A DNA stretch of 45,455 nucleotides from Nitrospirales bacterium. Its GTDB lineage: Bacteria > Nitrospirota > Nitrospiria > Nitrospirales > UBA8639. This document shows positions 8,207 to 17,500 of the stretch, piece by piece. The stretch spans positions 1-45,455 of the forward strand of contig BQIW01000030.1 of assembly GCA_021604105.1 (NCBI GenBank), in the 5' to 3' direction. Positions within the stretch are counted from its first letter, which is position 1; every line of letters starts with the position of its first letter. The position numbers were made by a program, and so were the translations under genes. The notes under the pieces were generated by a model. It ran no database searches and was not told the origin of the DNA. It saw only the letters and a program-made list of their open reading frames with translations.

Positions 8207-8668
8207 AATTCCTCCTTTGACCTCACCCCAACATCCCGAAGGGTGAAATGAATTTTGTTGTCCATTCATGAATAGCCATTCTCATCACAACTTACCTTCC
8301 GGATGTTTTCAGGTAAGCCGACTGACTATCTCTACATTCCAATTTCAGTTCACTGAAGGGCGTGCTCGCCAAATCCTTTTCCTGGCAAAAAGAAAATACC
8401 ATACCGAGATCTTTAAAATCACGTCCCACACAGGCCTTTTTAATCAGAGAACGAGTTTTTCTCTTTATCTTCTTAGGAAATATTTTCCGGCACAGATTTC
8501 CCCTGGGTATGAAAAACGGACCATACTGTTTTCTTGTGCAACCCACTTCTTCCCTATCATCCTGCGGTCTTGACCAAGCTCGGGAGCGGCCCAGATCGGA
8601 ATCCGGACGAATGTGACAACTGTGGGTCAATGCGATTAGGGATTCTTTCCCTTGAGGTTTGCCAAATA
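8207..8668. other. intergenic region, no gene seen
   Basis: This stretch holds the DUF3313 ribosome binding site (around 8212-8218) and presumably its promoter, followed by AT-rich sequence up to repeat copy B. The overlapping open frames on both strands have no start signals or family resemblance. Confidence 0.45.
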
Positions 8669-8791
8669 GGGAGTGTTGAAAAAGGCCGCCAGCGGCCTTC
8701 TCGCCGCGTGGTCGTGCTCACGTACTCCTTCGTACGCTCCGCTCGCCCAAACTGCTGCGGCCTTGCTGGACGAGCCTTTTTGAACACTCCC
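8669..8791 (+). repeat. dispersed repeat, copy B (short form)
   Basis: A 123-base version of the repeat bounded by GGGAGTGTTGAAAAAGG and CCTTTTTGAACACTCCC, complementary apart from one position. The interior keeps CCGCCAGCGG, CTCACGTACTCC and CTGCGGCCTTGCTGGACG. It lacks the CGGACCCTTCGGGAAGACTC part found in the long copies A, D and E. Its terminal bases differ from those copies but are still paired with each other. Confidence 0.88.
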
Positions 8792-9163
8792 TTGTTTTTC
8801 CACGTGCGAGGTTCTGTTAAAAAATCTAAAGATGAAAAGGCAAAGCACGCGGAATATTCAACAGCCTCATATAGGAAAGCCATGTTGAAGAACTGAGCGC
8901 GCATTGTGGAGTGCTCAAGCAAAGGCCATAAGGAGGCGACCAGAGACATGCGTGGTGCATCAAAGGACTGGATTATGCTTCCCCGGTAAAGGATAATGGG
9001 TTTGGCGTGGGAGATCGTCACCATTATTTACGGTTGGCAGAAGGAATGACCATGAGAAAGAGGTTGTCCTGAAACATGAAATGATTTGGGTGATGTGGGA
9101 AAGGTACTTTGCCAATTCGGTCTGACGTTTGGGACCTTGAGGGCTCTCAAGAACACATGAATC
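8792..9163. other. intergenic region before the SYLF gene
   Basis: About 370 bases without a supported gene. The only functional signal seen is the AGGAGGG ribosome binding site of the SYLF gene at its end (9164-9170). Confidence 0.45.
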
Positions 9164-9177
9164 AGGAGGGCAAGACC

Positions 9178-9933
9178 ATGAAGAAACACAATCTCTATGC
9201 GATTTTTCTTTGTGCACAAAGAACGCGTCTGATGAGTCTGTGGGTATGGGGATTGTTGGCTATGAGTTTCCTGATCAGTCAAGGCCTTGGAACAGACTTT
9301 AGTTCCCGAGCATGGGCGGAAGACGATCTGGTTGATGAACAGGAGGAGCAAAACGTTGCCTATCAAGCTGAGTTGGTGATTCTCGATTTAGCAGCCAATA
9401 ACCAATGGTTTAACAGACATGCAAAGGAAGCCAAAGCCGTTTTTATCGCTCCCCAATTGTATCGAGGCCGAGTGCTGACAGGAGGAAGTGGTGTGCTTCT
9501 CGTTCGCCGGGAAAACGGCTGGTCCCGAAAAGCGTTCTACAGGGTGGAAGTTCCTGATTTAGGTTTACAGTTAGGATCTGATCGAGTTGCGATCGTGCTT
9601 CTTATAAATACCCACCTGGGTTTGACTTCTTTTTATAGCGGAAGCTTTATTTTAGGCAGTGATTTGCGTCTTGCCAGGGGACCGATGGCCGGTGACCCTC
9701 CCATCGGCGATCTCAAGGGGGATGTGGTGGCCTTTACCAAATTACAGTCCCAAAAAACTTATACAGATCTTCCGGTACAAGGAATACGCATTGCGGTTTC
9801 CAATGATTTCAACCAAGCCTATTATGGCAGGTCCTTCCAACCTAAGGAGATTATCAGCGCCAACGCCGTGTCGGAACCGGGGCTTTCCGGACTGATATCA
9901 GCCTTGCGTCATCAACCTGTCCGTTCTGAATGA
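9178..9933 (+). CDS. SYLF/Ysc84-type lipid-binding domain protein, secreted
   Basis: The start at 9178 is chosen because AGGAGGG stands 7 bases before this ATG and the protein then opens with a signal peptide (MKKHNLYAIF and onward, probably cleaved after SSRAWA), giving 251 residues. The mature protein follows the SYLF (YSC84) pattern: EAKAVFIAPQLYRGRVLTGG, GVLLVRRENGWSRKAFYRVE, LGLQLGSDRVAIVLLIN, a glycine-rich SGSFILGSDLRLARGP and a final NQAYYG. Bacterial members are periplasmic or outer-membrane lipid-binding proteins of poorly known role. A decayed copy of its last 50 or so codons lies at 25751-25915. It has no operon partner. Confidence 0.85.
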   Translation: MKKHNLYAIFLCAQRTRLMSLWVWGLLAMSFLISQGLGTDFSSRAWAEDDLVDEQEEQNVAYQAELVILDLAANNQWFNRHAKEAKAVFIAPQLYRGRVLTGGSGVLLVRRENGWSRKAFYRVEVPDLGLQLGSDRVAIVLLINTHLGLTSFYSGSFILGSDLRLARGPMAGDPPIGDLKGDVVAFTKLQSQKTYTDLPVQGIRIAVSNDFNQAYYGRSFQPKEIISANAVSEPGLSGLISALRHQPVRSE

Positions 9934-9997
9934 GTCAGGTAGGCCAATAGAGCAAGCCCTGAAGGAACCTCTTCCTCTATGAAGAAGGTCATGCAAC

Positions 9998-10020
9998 GTC
10001 TTCAGGACATTCCTGAAGAC
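9998..10020. repeat. 10-bp perfect hairpin after the SYLF gene
   Basis: GTCTTCAGGA (9998-10007), loop CAT, TCCTGAAGAC (10011-10020). It lies between the convergent SYLF and atpG genes. No T-tract follows on either strand, so a role as terminator is possible but weakly supported. Confidence 0.5.
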
Positions 10021-10180
10021 TGAAACGAGTTGATGTTGATGCCAACTGCAGAAACTGTGTCCCATAAAAGAGGGGTACAAGGGGCACGGTATCATTCAGG
10101 GTTCGATATCACGATCCACCAATTTCCGACAATCAACTCTCGATACGTATCGCTCCCGTCCGGTATCGAAATTAAAAAAG

Positions 10181-11053
10181 TTATTTCAGCGCTTCCGCCC
10201 CGCCTACAATATCCATCAGCTCCTTGGTAATGGCCTCCTGACGGCTCCGGTTATATTTGAGGCTGAGTTGCTTGATGAGTTCACCGGCGTTGCGAGTGGC
10301 GCCATCCATGGCAGCCATCCTTGCGGCTTGTTCGGCGGCCGATGATTCCAACAAAATGCGGAAAACCTGAGCCTGTGCATACTTGGGTAGCAGGGTTTCG
10401 ATCAATTCCTCCTGGTCGGGTTCATACAGATACCCACCTCCGGTTTGGACCTCAGCCGCCCCGAATTCTTTCAGTGGCTCGATGGGGAAAAGTTTTTCCA
10501 CAATCACCCGCTGTTGAATGAGGGATTTAAATTCATTATAGACAATATACAACTCATCAAAGTGGCCTTCCTTAAACGCTTCTACCCCGTTCAGTCCGAT
10601 TTCAAGAGCATGCTCATAGGTTAATCGCTGAAACACGTTGACATTCGGGTCGCGAATAGGCCAATGACGCCGTCGAAAAAAATCGTTGGCTTTTCTCCCG
10701 ACGACGCCGACGGTTACTTTGGCACCCCTCGCCTCACATTCATGGATCACCTCGAATGCCTTTCGAAACACGTTCATATTGAACGCCCCGCACAGTCCTC
10801 GGTCGCTTGAGACCACGGTCACCTGGATAACCTTGACCGGGCGTTTTTCAAAAACAGAGTGGATGGATGGATTAACCCGACCACTCAGATTTGCGAGGAC
10901 CCGACGTAATTGCTGGCCATATGTGCGATAAGCCAAAATCCGTTGTTGGGCCCGACGGAGCTTTGATGAAGCCACCAACTTCATCGCTTTCGTGATTTTT
11001 TGCGTATTTTTGACCGACCCGATTTTACGGCGCAAAGCTTGAAGACTTGCCAT
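10181..11053 (-). CDS. atpG: F1 ATP synthase gamma subunit, encoded alone
   Basis: A 290-residue full-length gamma subunit, the central rotor stalk of F1. The N-terminal helix MASLQALRRKIGSVKNTQKI, then TKAMKLVASSKLRRAQ, VVSSDRGLCGAFN in the Rossmann-like domain, and the C-terminal helix ARMAAMDGATRNAGELI with LSLKYNRSRQEAITKEL are all intact. The start at 11053 is preferred over an in-frame GTG at 11068 because it matches the family N-terminus and has GGGAGG in front. Oddly, none of atpH, atpA, atpD or atpC is next to it, while in most bacteria atpG sits inside that operon. It could be a separated member of the main complex or a second copy. Confidence 0.95.
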   Translation of the reverse strand: MASLQALRRKIGSVKNTQKITKAMKLVASSKLRRAQQRILAYRTYGQQLRRVLANLSGRVNPSIHSVFEKRPVKVIQVTVVSSDRGLCGAFNMNVFRKAFEVIHECEARGAKVTVGVVGRKANDFFRRRHWPIRDPNVNVFQRLTYEHALEIGLNGVEAFKEGHFDELYIVYNEFKSLIQQRVIVEKLFPIEPLKEFGAAEVQTGGGYLYEPDQEELIETLLPKYAQAQVFRILLESSAAEQAARMAAMDGATRNAGELIKQLSLKYNRSRQEAITKELMDIVGGAEALK

Positions 11054-11488
11054 CCCCCATCCTCCCACATCTTGAATATAATCTTGTAAACTGAATCATT
11101 GGTTTCCTATTTTCTTATTCTTACCTTTTTTCTAATTCTGCCATTCTCCCTACATGGAATTCCATGCCCTCTCATTCTGATCATGATCAGACGCAGAAAA
11201 TCTGCGGACTAGAACCGTGTGCTACCCGATCGGATTCTAAAAACCCTTTTTCCCTTTTTAAGGGGGCCCATGGCAAATCGAAAAGTAAAACAGATAGAGA
11301 CGGCGATTTAACCCCATGAGACAGGAATGCGGAAAAACATTGTGCATGGAATGAAGGAATGTTGCAAGAGGATGTGATGAGAAACTCAATGGGACGACTT
11401 CACGGGAATCGTGAAGCCGATCGGCACTGAAATTTTATGATTGCCGGTTACATCAACAAACCGTATTTGCACCAAAGACGTCGTGTGT
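11054..11488. other. intergenic region upstream of atpG
   Basis: This is a 435-base region between atpG and the end of the efflux operon. It contains a 14-bp perfect palindrome CTGATCATGATCAG (11177-11190) followed at once by a CGCAGA-AAA-TCTGCG hairpin (11192-11206), and a small CTTCACG/CGTGAAG stem (11398-11416). Any atpG promoter must lie here. No gene is supported. Confidence 0.5.
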
Positions 11489-13006
11489 TCAACTGTTTAG
11501 TTCCGGCTCCATTTCACGGTCCCTTGGACCCTGATCGGAAGAAGAAGGTGTGGAGACAGGCTGAATTTCGTTCTCAGTCGGTGACCAACCGCCTCCCAGG
11601 GCTTTGTACAACCGGACAATGGAACTCAGGTGTTGCTGCTGGGTTGACACCAGCCCTAGTTCGGCCTGAAAGAGATCCCGTTGGGCTGTTAAGACATCCA
11701 GATAAGACGCGAACCCTCCGCGATACCGTTTGTCCGCAAAGTTCAACGCGGACTTGAGAGATGCCACCTGAGATTCCTGTGCTTCGGTTTGCTCGTGGGT
11801 CTTCTCGATCGTGATGAGCGAGTCCTCAACTTCTCTAAAGGCATTGAGAATGGCCAACTCGTACCGGGCCAGGGCCTGTTGCTCTTTAGCGGTCTGGACC
11901 CCGACACCGTAGCCAAGTGCCGTCGCGTTGAGAAGCGGACCGGTTAAGGTGCCTGATGCGCCAACAGTCGCAAACGGCCCCGTCCCCATTGAGTTCAACT
12001 GAAAGCCGGCTACCCCTCCGCCGGCATTGATACTGAATTGCGGAAACCGTTGGGCCTGCGCCACGCCGATGTTGGCGGTCGCCGCGGCAAGTTTTTGTTC
12101 CGCTTCAAGGATATCCGGGCGTTGACTCAGGAGACTGGAAGGTAATCCGACCGGCACTTCAGGCGGGAGAGGCTGTTCCGTGAGGACCAACCCGCGGGGG
12201 ATCGCATTCGGTCGGTGTCCCAACAGGACGCTGATCCGGTTCTCCGCTTGTACCACCTGCTGCTCCAGATTTGCCAACTGTGCTCTGGTGCCGGCTTGTT
12301 CGGCTTCGAAGCGATCCAGATCAAGTTTAGAAGTATACCCGTGTTTATATTGTGACCGGCTCAACCTCACGGCCTCATTCCAGACTTTGAGCGTGCGTTC
12401 GGCAATCTGCACCTTGAGATCCAGAGCCCGGAGGGTAAAGTAGGATTGTGCCACGTCGCTGACCAGGGCGATGACCACCCCCCGCTGGTTTTCCACCCGC
12501 GCCAGTAACTCCGCCCGTGTGGCTTCGACATTCCGGCGAATCCGGCCCCAGAGATCGATTTCCCATTTGACGCCACCCACGAAGGATTCCCTCGAAAAGT
12601 CAAGGTCACCCCGTCCACTTTTTCCGCCGGCTTCACCTGGAATAACGGCCCCGTTTCCGGTCGACAACCCGTTATTCGTATTGTGGTAGTACATTGCCTC
12701 TCCTTGATACCCGAGGGATGGGGCAAGATCGAATTTGGCAATGATGAGTTGGTTGTTGAACTGCTCAACAGCCGCGGCGGCAACCCGCAGGTCAAGGTTT
12801 TCCTCTAAGGCCGTGCGGATCAGTTTCTGAAGTTCTTCATCCTTGAACAATTCCCACCAGGGCATATTGGCGATGGATTCCGAGGTACCGGGCGCGAGGC
12901 GCCAGGAATCGGATGTCGGAACATCGGGTCGCTTATAGTCCGGTCCCATGGTACAGCCCCAGGCGATCAGAAGACTCAACAGGATAGGGGCAGATCTTCT
13001 AGGCAT
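11489..13006 (-). CDS. RND efflux outer-membrane factor lipoprotein (NodT/OprM family)
   Basis: The chosen start at 13006 lies one base past the stop codon of the pump gene and has GGGAGG about 9 bases ahead, giving about 505 residues. It is a lipoprotein: MPRRSAPILLSLLIAWGC, with Cys18 followed by TMGPDYKRPDVP, the classic start of the OprM/NodT branch. It carries the duplicated coiled-coil domain of TolC proteins, including PGLV-type hinge prolines and FPQFSINAGGG. It forms the trimeric outer-membrane exit duct for the pump encoded directly upstream. Translation coupling with the pump gene is likely from the spacing. Confidence 0.93.
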   Translation of the reverse strand: MPRRSAPILLSLLIAWGCTMGPDYKRPDVPTSDSWRLAPGTSESIANMPWWELFKDEELQKLIRTALEENLDLRVAAAAVEQFNNQLIIAKFDLAPSLGYQGEAMYYHNTNNGLSTGNGAVIPGEAGGKSGRGDLDFSRESFVGGVKWEIDLWGRIRRNVEATRAELLARVENQRGVVIALVSDVAQSYFTLRALDLKVQIAERTLKVWNEAVRLSRSQYKHGYTSKLDLDRFEAEQAGTRAQLANLEQQVVQAENRISVLLGHRPNAIPRGLVLTEQPLPPEVPVGLPSSLLSQRPDILEAEQKLAAATANIGVAQAQRFPQFSINAGGGVAGFQLNSMGTGPFATVGASGTLTGPLLNATALGYGVGVQTAKEQQALARYELAILNAFREVEDSLITIEKTHEQTEAQESQVASLKSALNFADKRYRGGFASYLDVLTAQRDLFQAELGLVSTQQQHLSSIVRLYKALGGGWSPTENEIQPVSTPSSSDQGPRDREMEPELNS

Positions 13007-13007
13007 A

Positions 13008-16000
13008 CTAATGGCCTCCCTGGAGTTTGAATTGAGTCCTGGCGTGTTTTGTCTGCGGGGAAACCAAGGATTCTTCATCATCTTCCAGTAATTCGGAATC
13101 CTCAATTTCATGGCCGTCGGGATTGTGGTCAGGGGGGTCCTCATGGCGGTGGATCAACCGCTCTATCACATAAAACGCGACAGGGATCAGGAAAATGGCA
13201 ATAAAGCTGGCGGCGATCATTCCACCGATCACGGTGACGCCCAGAAGGATTCTCCCATGTGCCCCTGATCCCGAAGAGAGGACAAGTGGAACCACTCCGA
13301 AGATAAAGGCAAGGGATGTCATGAGGATCGGTCGCAACCGCAGGCGGGCTCCGGTCAGAGCCGCATCGACGAGAGAACGACCCTTTTCATACTCCATTTT
13401 GGCAAATTCCACAATCAGGATCGCGTTTTTCGCCGACAGTCCGATAAGCATGACGAGACCGATCTGGGTGAACACATCGTTTTCCATGCCAAGGGCCAAC
13501 AAGGCGCCGAAGGCACCGACGACGGCAATCGGCGTACAGATGAGAACACTGAACGGAAGCCCCCAACTCTCATACTGGGCTGCAAGAATAAGAAAGACAA
13601 AGAGCAGAGAGAAGCCGAAGATCACGCTGGCCGGGACTCCTTCGGCGGCAACTTTCTCTTGAAAAGACATGCCGATGAAGTCATATCCCATCTCACGGGG
13701 CATGGTTTCGGCAAAGACCTCTTCCAGGGCCTGCATAACCTGACCGGAGGTGTATCCGGGTGAGGGCGAAACAAAAACCTGGGCCGACCGGTAGCCGTTA
13801 AATCGCATCGTGAATTCCGGTCCGGAACTTTTTTCCATTGTTACCAGCGTGGAAAGCGGGACCATTTCGTCGGATTCATTCCGGACATAAAATTGCCCCA
13901 CGTTTTCAGCCTTGGTCCGGAATTCCCCTTCAGCCTGCACATATACCTGCCAGACACGGCCGAACCGGTTGAAATAGTTCACCATCACCCCGCCCATAAA
14001 GGTTTGCAGGGTTTTATAGACATCTTCAAGTTTGACACCTTGTTTAAGCACTTTGTCCCGATCGACCCGGGCAAAGACCTGTGGGACGTCGGGGATGAAG
14101 GTGGTGTTCATGGACGCGATTTCGGGACGCTGTCGTCCGGCTTCCATGAATGTCTTGAGGTTGTCGGCCAGGAAGGCCACATCCTGTCCGGCACGGTCTT
14201 CGAGAATGAAAGATACGCCGCCTGATGTGCCTACGCCGGGAATGGCCGGCGGTGGGAAAAGAAAGGCGTTCGCTTCGGGCAATCCGGCGAGTTTCTTGTT
14301 CACATTTTTGAAAATAGCCTGAAGTTTTTCCTCGGGTTCGGTTCGTTCCTCCCATGGATCGAGGGTGACAAAAAAGAATCCGTTATACGTCGTTTGGACC
14401 GTGCTTAACAGACTAAATCCTACGATGGTACTCACAAACTGAATGCCGGGAGTGTCTGCAAGAATGGCTTCGATTTTCTTACAGACTTCATCCGTTCGTT
14501 GAAGGGACGCCGCCAAGGGCAGTTGGACGTTTAAATAGACATACCCCTGATCCTCCATCGGAAGAAATCCGGTTGGAAGTTTGGCACCAAGCAGACCGGC
14601 GCCTACCGCAGCCACAAGCAAAAAGATCATCGCCCGGCCCGACTTACGGATCAAGTGGTGGCAGTACCCGACATACCCGTCGGTGGCACGCCCGAACCAA
14701 TGGTTAAACCATCTGAAAAATGCCCCCATTGGGCCCCTGGCGGGAGTTCTTGGCTTCAGAATCATTGCGGAAAGCGCGGGGCTGAGCGTCAGGGCATTGA
14801 AGGCGGAGATGATCACCGATAAGGCAATCGTGAGTGCGAACTGTTGGTAGAGTCGCCCCGTAATTCCCGGAATGAACGCGGTGGGCACGAAGACCGCCGC
14901 GAGAATCAGTGCGATCGCGATTACCGGCCCGGAAACTTCCTCCATTGCTTTCCTGGTCGCATCCCTAGGGGATAGGCCGTTCTCGATATGATGCTCCACC
15001 GCCTCGACCACCACGATGGCATCGTCTACCACGAGCCCGATAGCCAGGACCAGACCGAATAACGAGAGCGTGTTGATCGAGAAATCCAACAACGGGAAGA
15101 TGGCGAACGTCCCCACCAGCGAGACGGGAACGGCTAACAGAGGAATGAGCGTGGCCCGCCATCCCTGTAGAAAAATGAACACCACAATGATCACGAGCAC
15201 GACGGCTTCAAAGAGGGTATGCACGATTTCCTTAATTCCCTCTCTGACTGCGAGCGTTGTGTCCAGGGAAACGGCGTAATCAAGGTCCTCGGGAAACCGC
15301 TGTTTTAGCTCCTCCATCAGCTTTTTCGCCCGATCCACCGTTTCAATCGCATTGGACCCCGGAAGCTGATAGACGGCAATGAGGGCACTGGGTTTTCCGT
15401 TGAGACGGCCGATCATACTGTAGGTTTGCGCGCCTAATTCCACTCGGGCTACATCCTTCAGCCGGATAATGGAGCCGTCGGGATCGGCCCGAACAATAAT
15501 CTGTCCAAACTCTTCTTCGTTAAGCAGGCGTCCTTGTGATCGGACCGTATACGTGAATTCCTGACCTTGGGGAACCGGTTGAGCTCCGATCTGACCGGCA
15601 GGGTTGACCGTGTTCTGCTTTTTGATGGCGTCGAGGATCTCGGTGACGGTAATGCCCAGTTTGGCGAGATGATCCGGTTCCACCCAGAAACGCATGGCAT
15701 ATTCGCCCGCCCCGAAGATCGTGACCTGCCCCACTCCAGGTACCCGCGAAAGGGGATCGTTGATGTTCACATACGCATAGTTGGCCAGAAAGATCTCGTC
15801 ATAGGTGCCATTCGGGGAATACAGGCTGAAGAGCATGAGAGGGCTGGTGGTGGATTTTTTGATGGTGACCCCGAAGTTCCTCACGTCGGTGGGCAACTTG
15901 GATTCGGCCTGCATGTACCGCATCTGGGTCAGGATCTGGTCGTCGTTAGGGACGGTGTTGACGTCGAAGTTCACGCGCAACGTCATCTGCCCATTACTGG

Positions 16001-16247
16001 CGTTCGTGGAGTACATGTAGATCGAGTTGTCCACCCCCGCCATCTGCTGTTCGATGGGGGTGGCAACCGACTGTTCGACCGTGACCGCGTCCGCCCCGAC
16101 ATAGGTGCCCTGCAGTTGGATTTCCGGAGGGGCGATGTTAGGGAATAAGGCTATGGGGAGTTGCACCATGGCGATCAGGCCGAGAATCGTCATGATGATC
16201 GAAATGACGATGGCGACGATCGGCCGGTCAATGAAGAATTTTGCCAT
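13008..16247 (-). CDS. RND multidrug efflux pump, HAE1 (AcrB/MexB-like) family
   Basis: A 1079-residue inner-membrane pump of normal length. It opens with MAKFFIDRPIVAIVISIIMT and has twelve predicted membrane helices in two halves, with large periplasmic loops after helices 1 and 7. The proton-relay aspartates are present as LVVDDAIVVVEAVE (Asp408 and Asp409), and the partner lysine is in LSAKNAILIVEFA in the second half. The conserved GATPIEQQM-like segment appears as VATPIEQQMAGVD. The family exports drugs, detergents and other amphiphiles by proton antiport. It is the middle gene of adaptor-pump-channel, 5 bases after the adaptor. The acidic C-terminal tail (HEIEDSELLEDDEE) is longer than in AcrB. 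Confidence 0.96.
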   Translation of the reverse strand: MAKFFIDRPIVAIVISIIMTILGLIAMVQLPIALFPNIAPPEIQLQGTYVGADAVTVEQSVATPIEQQMAGVDNSIYMYSTNASNGQMTLRVNFDVNTVPNDDQILTQMRYMQAESKLPTDVRNFGVTIKKSTTSPLMLFSLYSPNGTYDEIFLANYAYVNINDPLSRVPGVGQVTIFGAGEYAMRFWVEPDHLAKLGITVTEILDAIKKQNTVNPAGQIGAQPVPQGQEFTYTVRSQGRLLNEEEFGQIIVRADPDGSIIRLKDVARVELGAQTYSMIGRLNGKPSALIAVYQLPGSNAIETVDRAKKLMEELKQRFPEDLDYAVSLDTTLAVREGIKEIVHTLFEAVVLVIIVVFIFLQGWRATLIPLLAVPVSLVGTFAIFPLLDFSINTLSLFGLVLAIGLVVDDAIVVVEAVEHHIENGLSPRDATRKAMEEVSGPVIAIALILAAVFVPTAFIPGITGRLYQQFALTIALSVIISAFNALTLSPALSAMILKPRTPARGPMGAFFRWFNHWFGRATDGYVGYCHHLIRKSGRAMIFLLVAAVGAGLLGAKLPTGFLPMEDQGYVYLNVQLPLAASLQRTDEVCKKIEAILADTPGIQFVSTIVGFSLLSTVQTTYNGFFFVTLDPWEERTEPEEKLQAIFKNVNKKLAGLPEANAFLFPPPAIPGVGTSGGVSFILEDRAGQDVAFLADNLKTFMEAGRQRPEIASMNTTFIPDVPQVFARVDRDKVLKQGVKLEDVYKTLQTFMGGVMVNYFNRFGRVWQVYVQAEGEFRTKAENVGQFYVRNESDEMVPLSTLVTMEKSSGPEFTMRFNGYRSAQVFVSPSPGYTSGQVMQALEEVFAETMPREMGYDFIGMSFQEKVAAEGVPASVIFGFSLLFVFLILAAQYESWGLPFSVLICTPIAVVGAFGALLALGMENDVFTQIGLVMLIGLSAKNAILIVEFAKMEYEKGRSLVDAALTGARLRLRPILMTSLAFIFGVVPLVLSSGSGAHGRILLGVTVIGGMIAASFIAIFLIPVAFYVIERLIHRHEDPPDHNPDGHEIEDSELLEDDEESLVSPQTKHARTQFKLQGGH

Positions 16248-16252
16248 GGGTA

Positions 16253-17500
16253 TTAGGTAGCGGAGGGTTGTTCGGGAGCACTCTCAGCGTCGGGTTGCGA
16301 TTCTTCCGAAATCGTTTTTGGTGTGACCATCATTCCTTCACGAACCTTGAGAAGTCCCTCGACGACGACCATCTCGCCAGGTTGAAGGCCCTCGTTGATC
16401 AGCCAGAAGGAATCGATCCTGGGGCCGAGAGTCACTTTTCGAAATGCCACTTTGTTTTCCTCTCCGATCACCGCGACTTGATAGGTGCCTTGGAGTTCCT
16501 GGATGGCTCGCTGTTGGACCAATAGTCCTCCGGGGCGGGTTTCGATGGGAATTCGTACCTTGGCGAAAAGGCCTGGTCGCAGGAGGTTCCCGGGATTCGG
16601 GAAATAACTGACAATCGTGATTGTCCCCGTCTTGACATCAACCTGGCGATCGGCGAGGACGGCCCTTCCTTTATGCGGGTACACGCTTCCATTGGCAAGA
16701 ATCAGCTCAAGGTCACGGGAGGGATTGTATTTTTTCTGACCACCGACCTTTTCGATCCGTTCGGCGAGTTTTAGGTACTCCTGCTCGCTGATGGGAAAGT
16801 TGACTTTGATCGGGTCTACTTGAGAAACAGTCGTCATCGCCGTATTTTCAAGGATGAGGTCACCGATTTGCGCCGTGGCGATTCCTGCTATCCCATCGAT
16901 CGGAGACGTCACACGAGTCCAACCATAGTTCAATTGAGCATTATCAAGCTTAGCCCGTGCGGAGGCCACCGAGGCCCGGTTGGCAGCACTTGCCTGCATG
17001 GCATCATCCAGTTCCTTCTGGCTGATCGCGCCTTCTGCGGCAAGGGGAGTGTTCCGTTTGACGTCCAGCAGGCTCTTTTTGAAAGCCGCTTCAGCCCGGG
17101 CAAGTTCGGCCTTTGCTTGATCCAGGGCAGCCTTGTACGGTCGTGGATCGATGGTAAACAACAGGTCACCGGCTTTCACCACGGACCCTTCGGTGTAATC
17201 GCGGGACAACAGATAGCCCTGAATTCTGGCACGAATCTGGGCATCCACGTACCCGACAGTGGTTCCCACCCACTCCCCGTATATCGGCACGTCCTTTTGT
17301 ATTACCTCAGCGACCAGCACCTCAGGCGGCGGCGGTGTGGATTCCACTTCTTTCCGATCGCACCCGAAGACCATGGCCAACAAGAGGGGGACCACCAGAC
17401 CGCAAGGCAGACTGTGGGAACGAAAGACCGGACGGGAGAAAATTCTCGCGATAAAGGGTGTTGAGTGCTGCAAAGAAGAAACTATCTGCATGATTCTCAT
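16253..17500 (-). CDS. RND efflux periplasmic adaptor (membrane fusion protein)
   Basis: A 415-residue adaptor lipoprotein with lipobox VFGC (Cys47). Aspartate follows the cysteine, which in enterobacteria favours inner-membrane retention. Domains run in the AcrA/MexA order: barrel-sandwich start (VQARIQGYL-like QIRARIQGYLLSRDYTEGS), alpha hairpin (about 125-190, ALDQAKAELARAEAAFKK), lipoyl return (YGWTRVTSPIDGIAG), beta barrel and membrane-proximal domain (GTYQVAVIGEENKVAFRKV). It links the pump to the outer-membrane factor. It is the first gene of a three-gene operon. Substrate specificity cannot be read, and no TetR- or MerR-type regulator is encoded beside it. Confidence 0.94.
   Translation of the reverse strand: MRIMQIVSSLQHSTPFIARIFSRPVFRSHSLPCGLVVPLLLAMVFGCDRKEVESTPPPPEVLVAEVIQKDVPIYGEWVGTTVGYVDAQIRARIQGYLLSRDYTEGSVVKAGDLLFTIDPRPYKAALDQAKAELARAEAAFKKSLLDVKRNTPLAAEGAISQKELDDAMQASAANRASVASARAKLDNAQLNYGWTRVTSPIDGIAGIATAQIGDLILENTAMTTVSQVDPIKVNFPISEQEYLKLAERIEKVGGQKKYNPSRDLELILANGSVYPHKGRAVLADRQVDVKTGTITIVSYFPNPGNLLRPGLFAKVRIPIETRPGGLLVQQRAIQELQGTYQVAVIGEENKVAFRKVTLGPRIDSFWLINEGLQPGEMVVVEGLLKVREGMMVTPKTISEESQPDAESAPEQPSAT

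Noticed and set aside
8557-9024. Minus-strand 155-codon frame over repeat copy B
   Set aside because: It runs through the dispersed repeat, has no domain, and similar frames arise in other repeat copies only because the repeats are GC-rich.
11489-13144. Longer reading of the outer-membrane factor starting at 13144
   Set aside because: The first 46 codons overlap the pump gene; the start at 13006 has a ribosome binding site and gives a proper lipoprotein signal.
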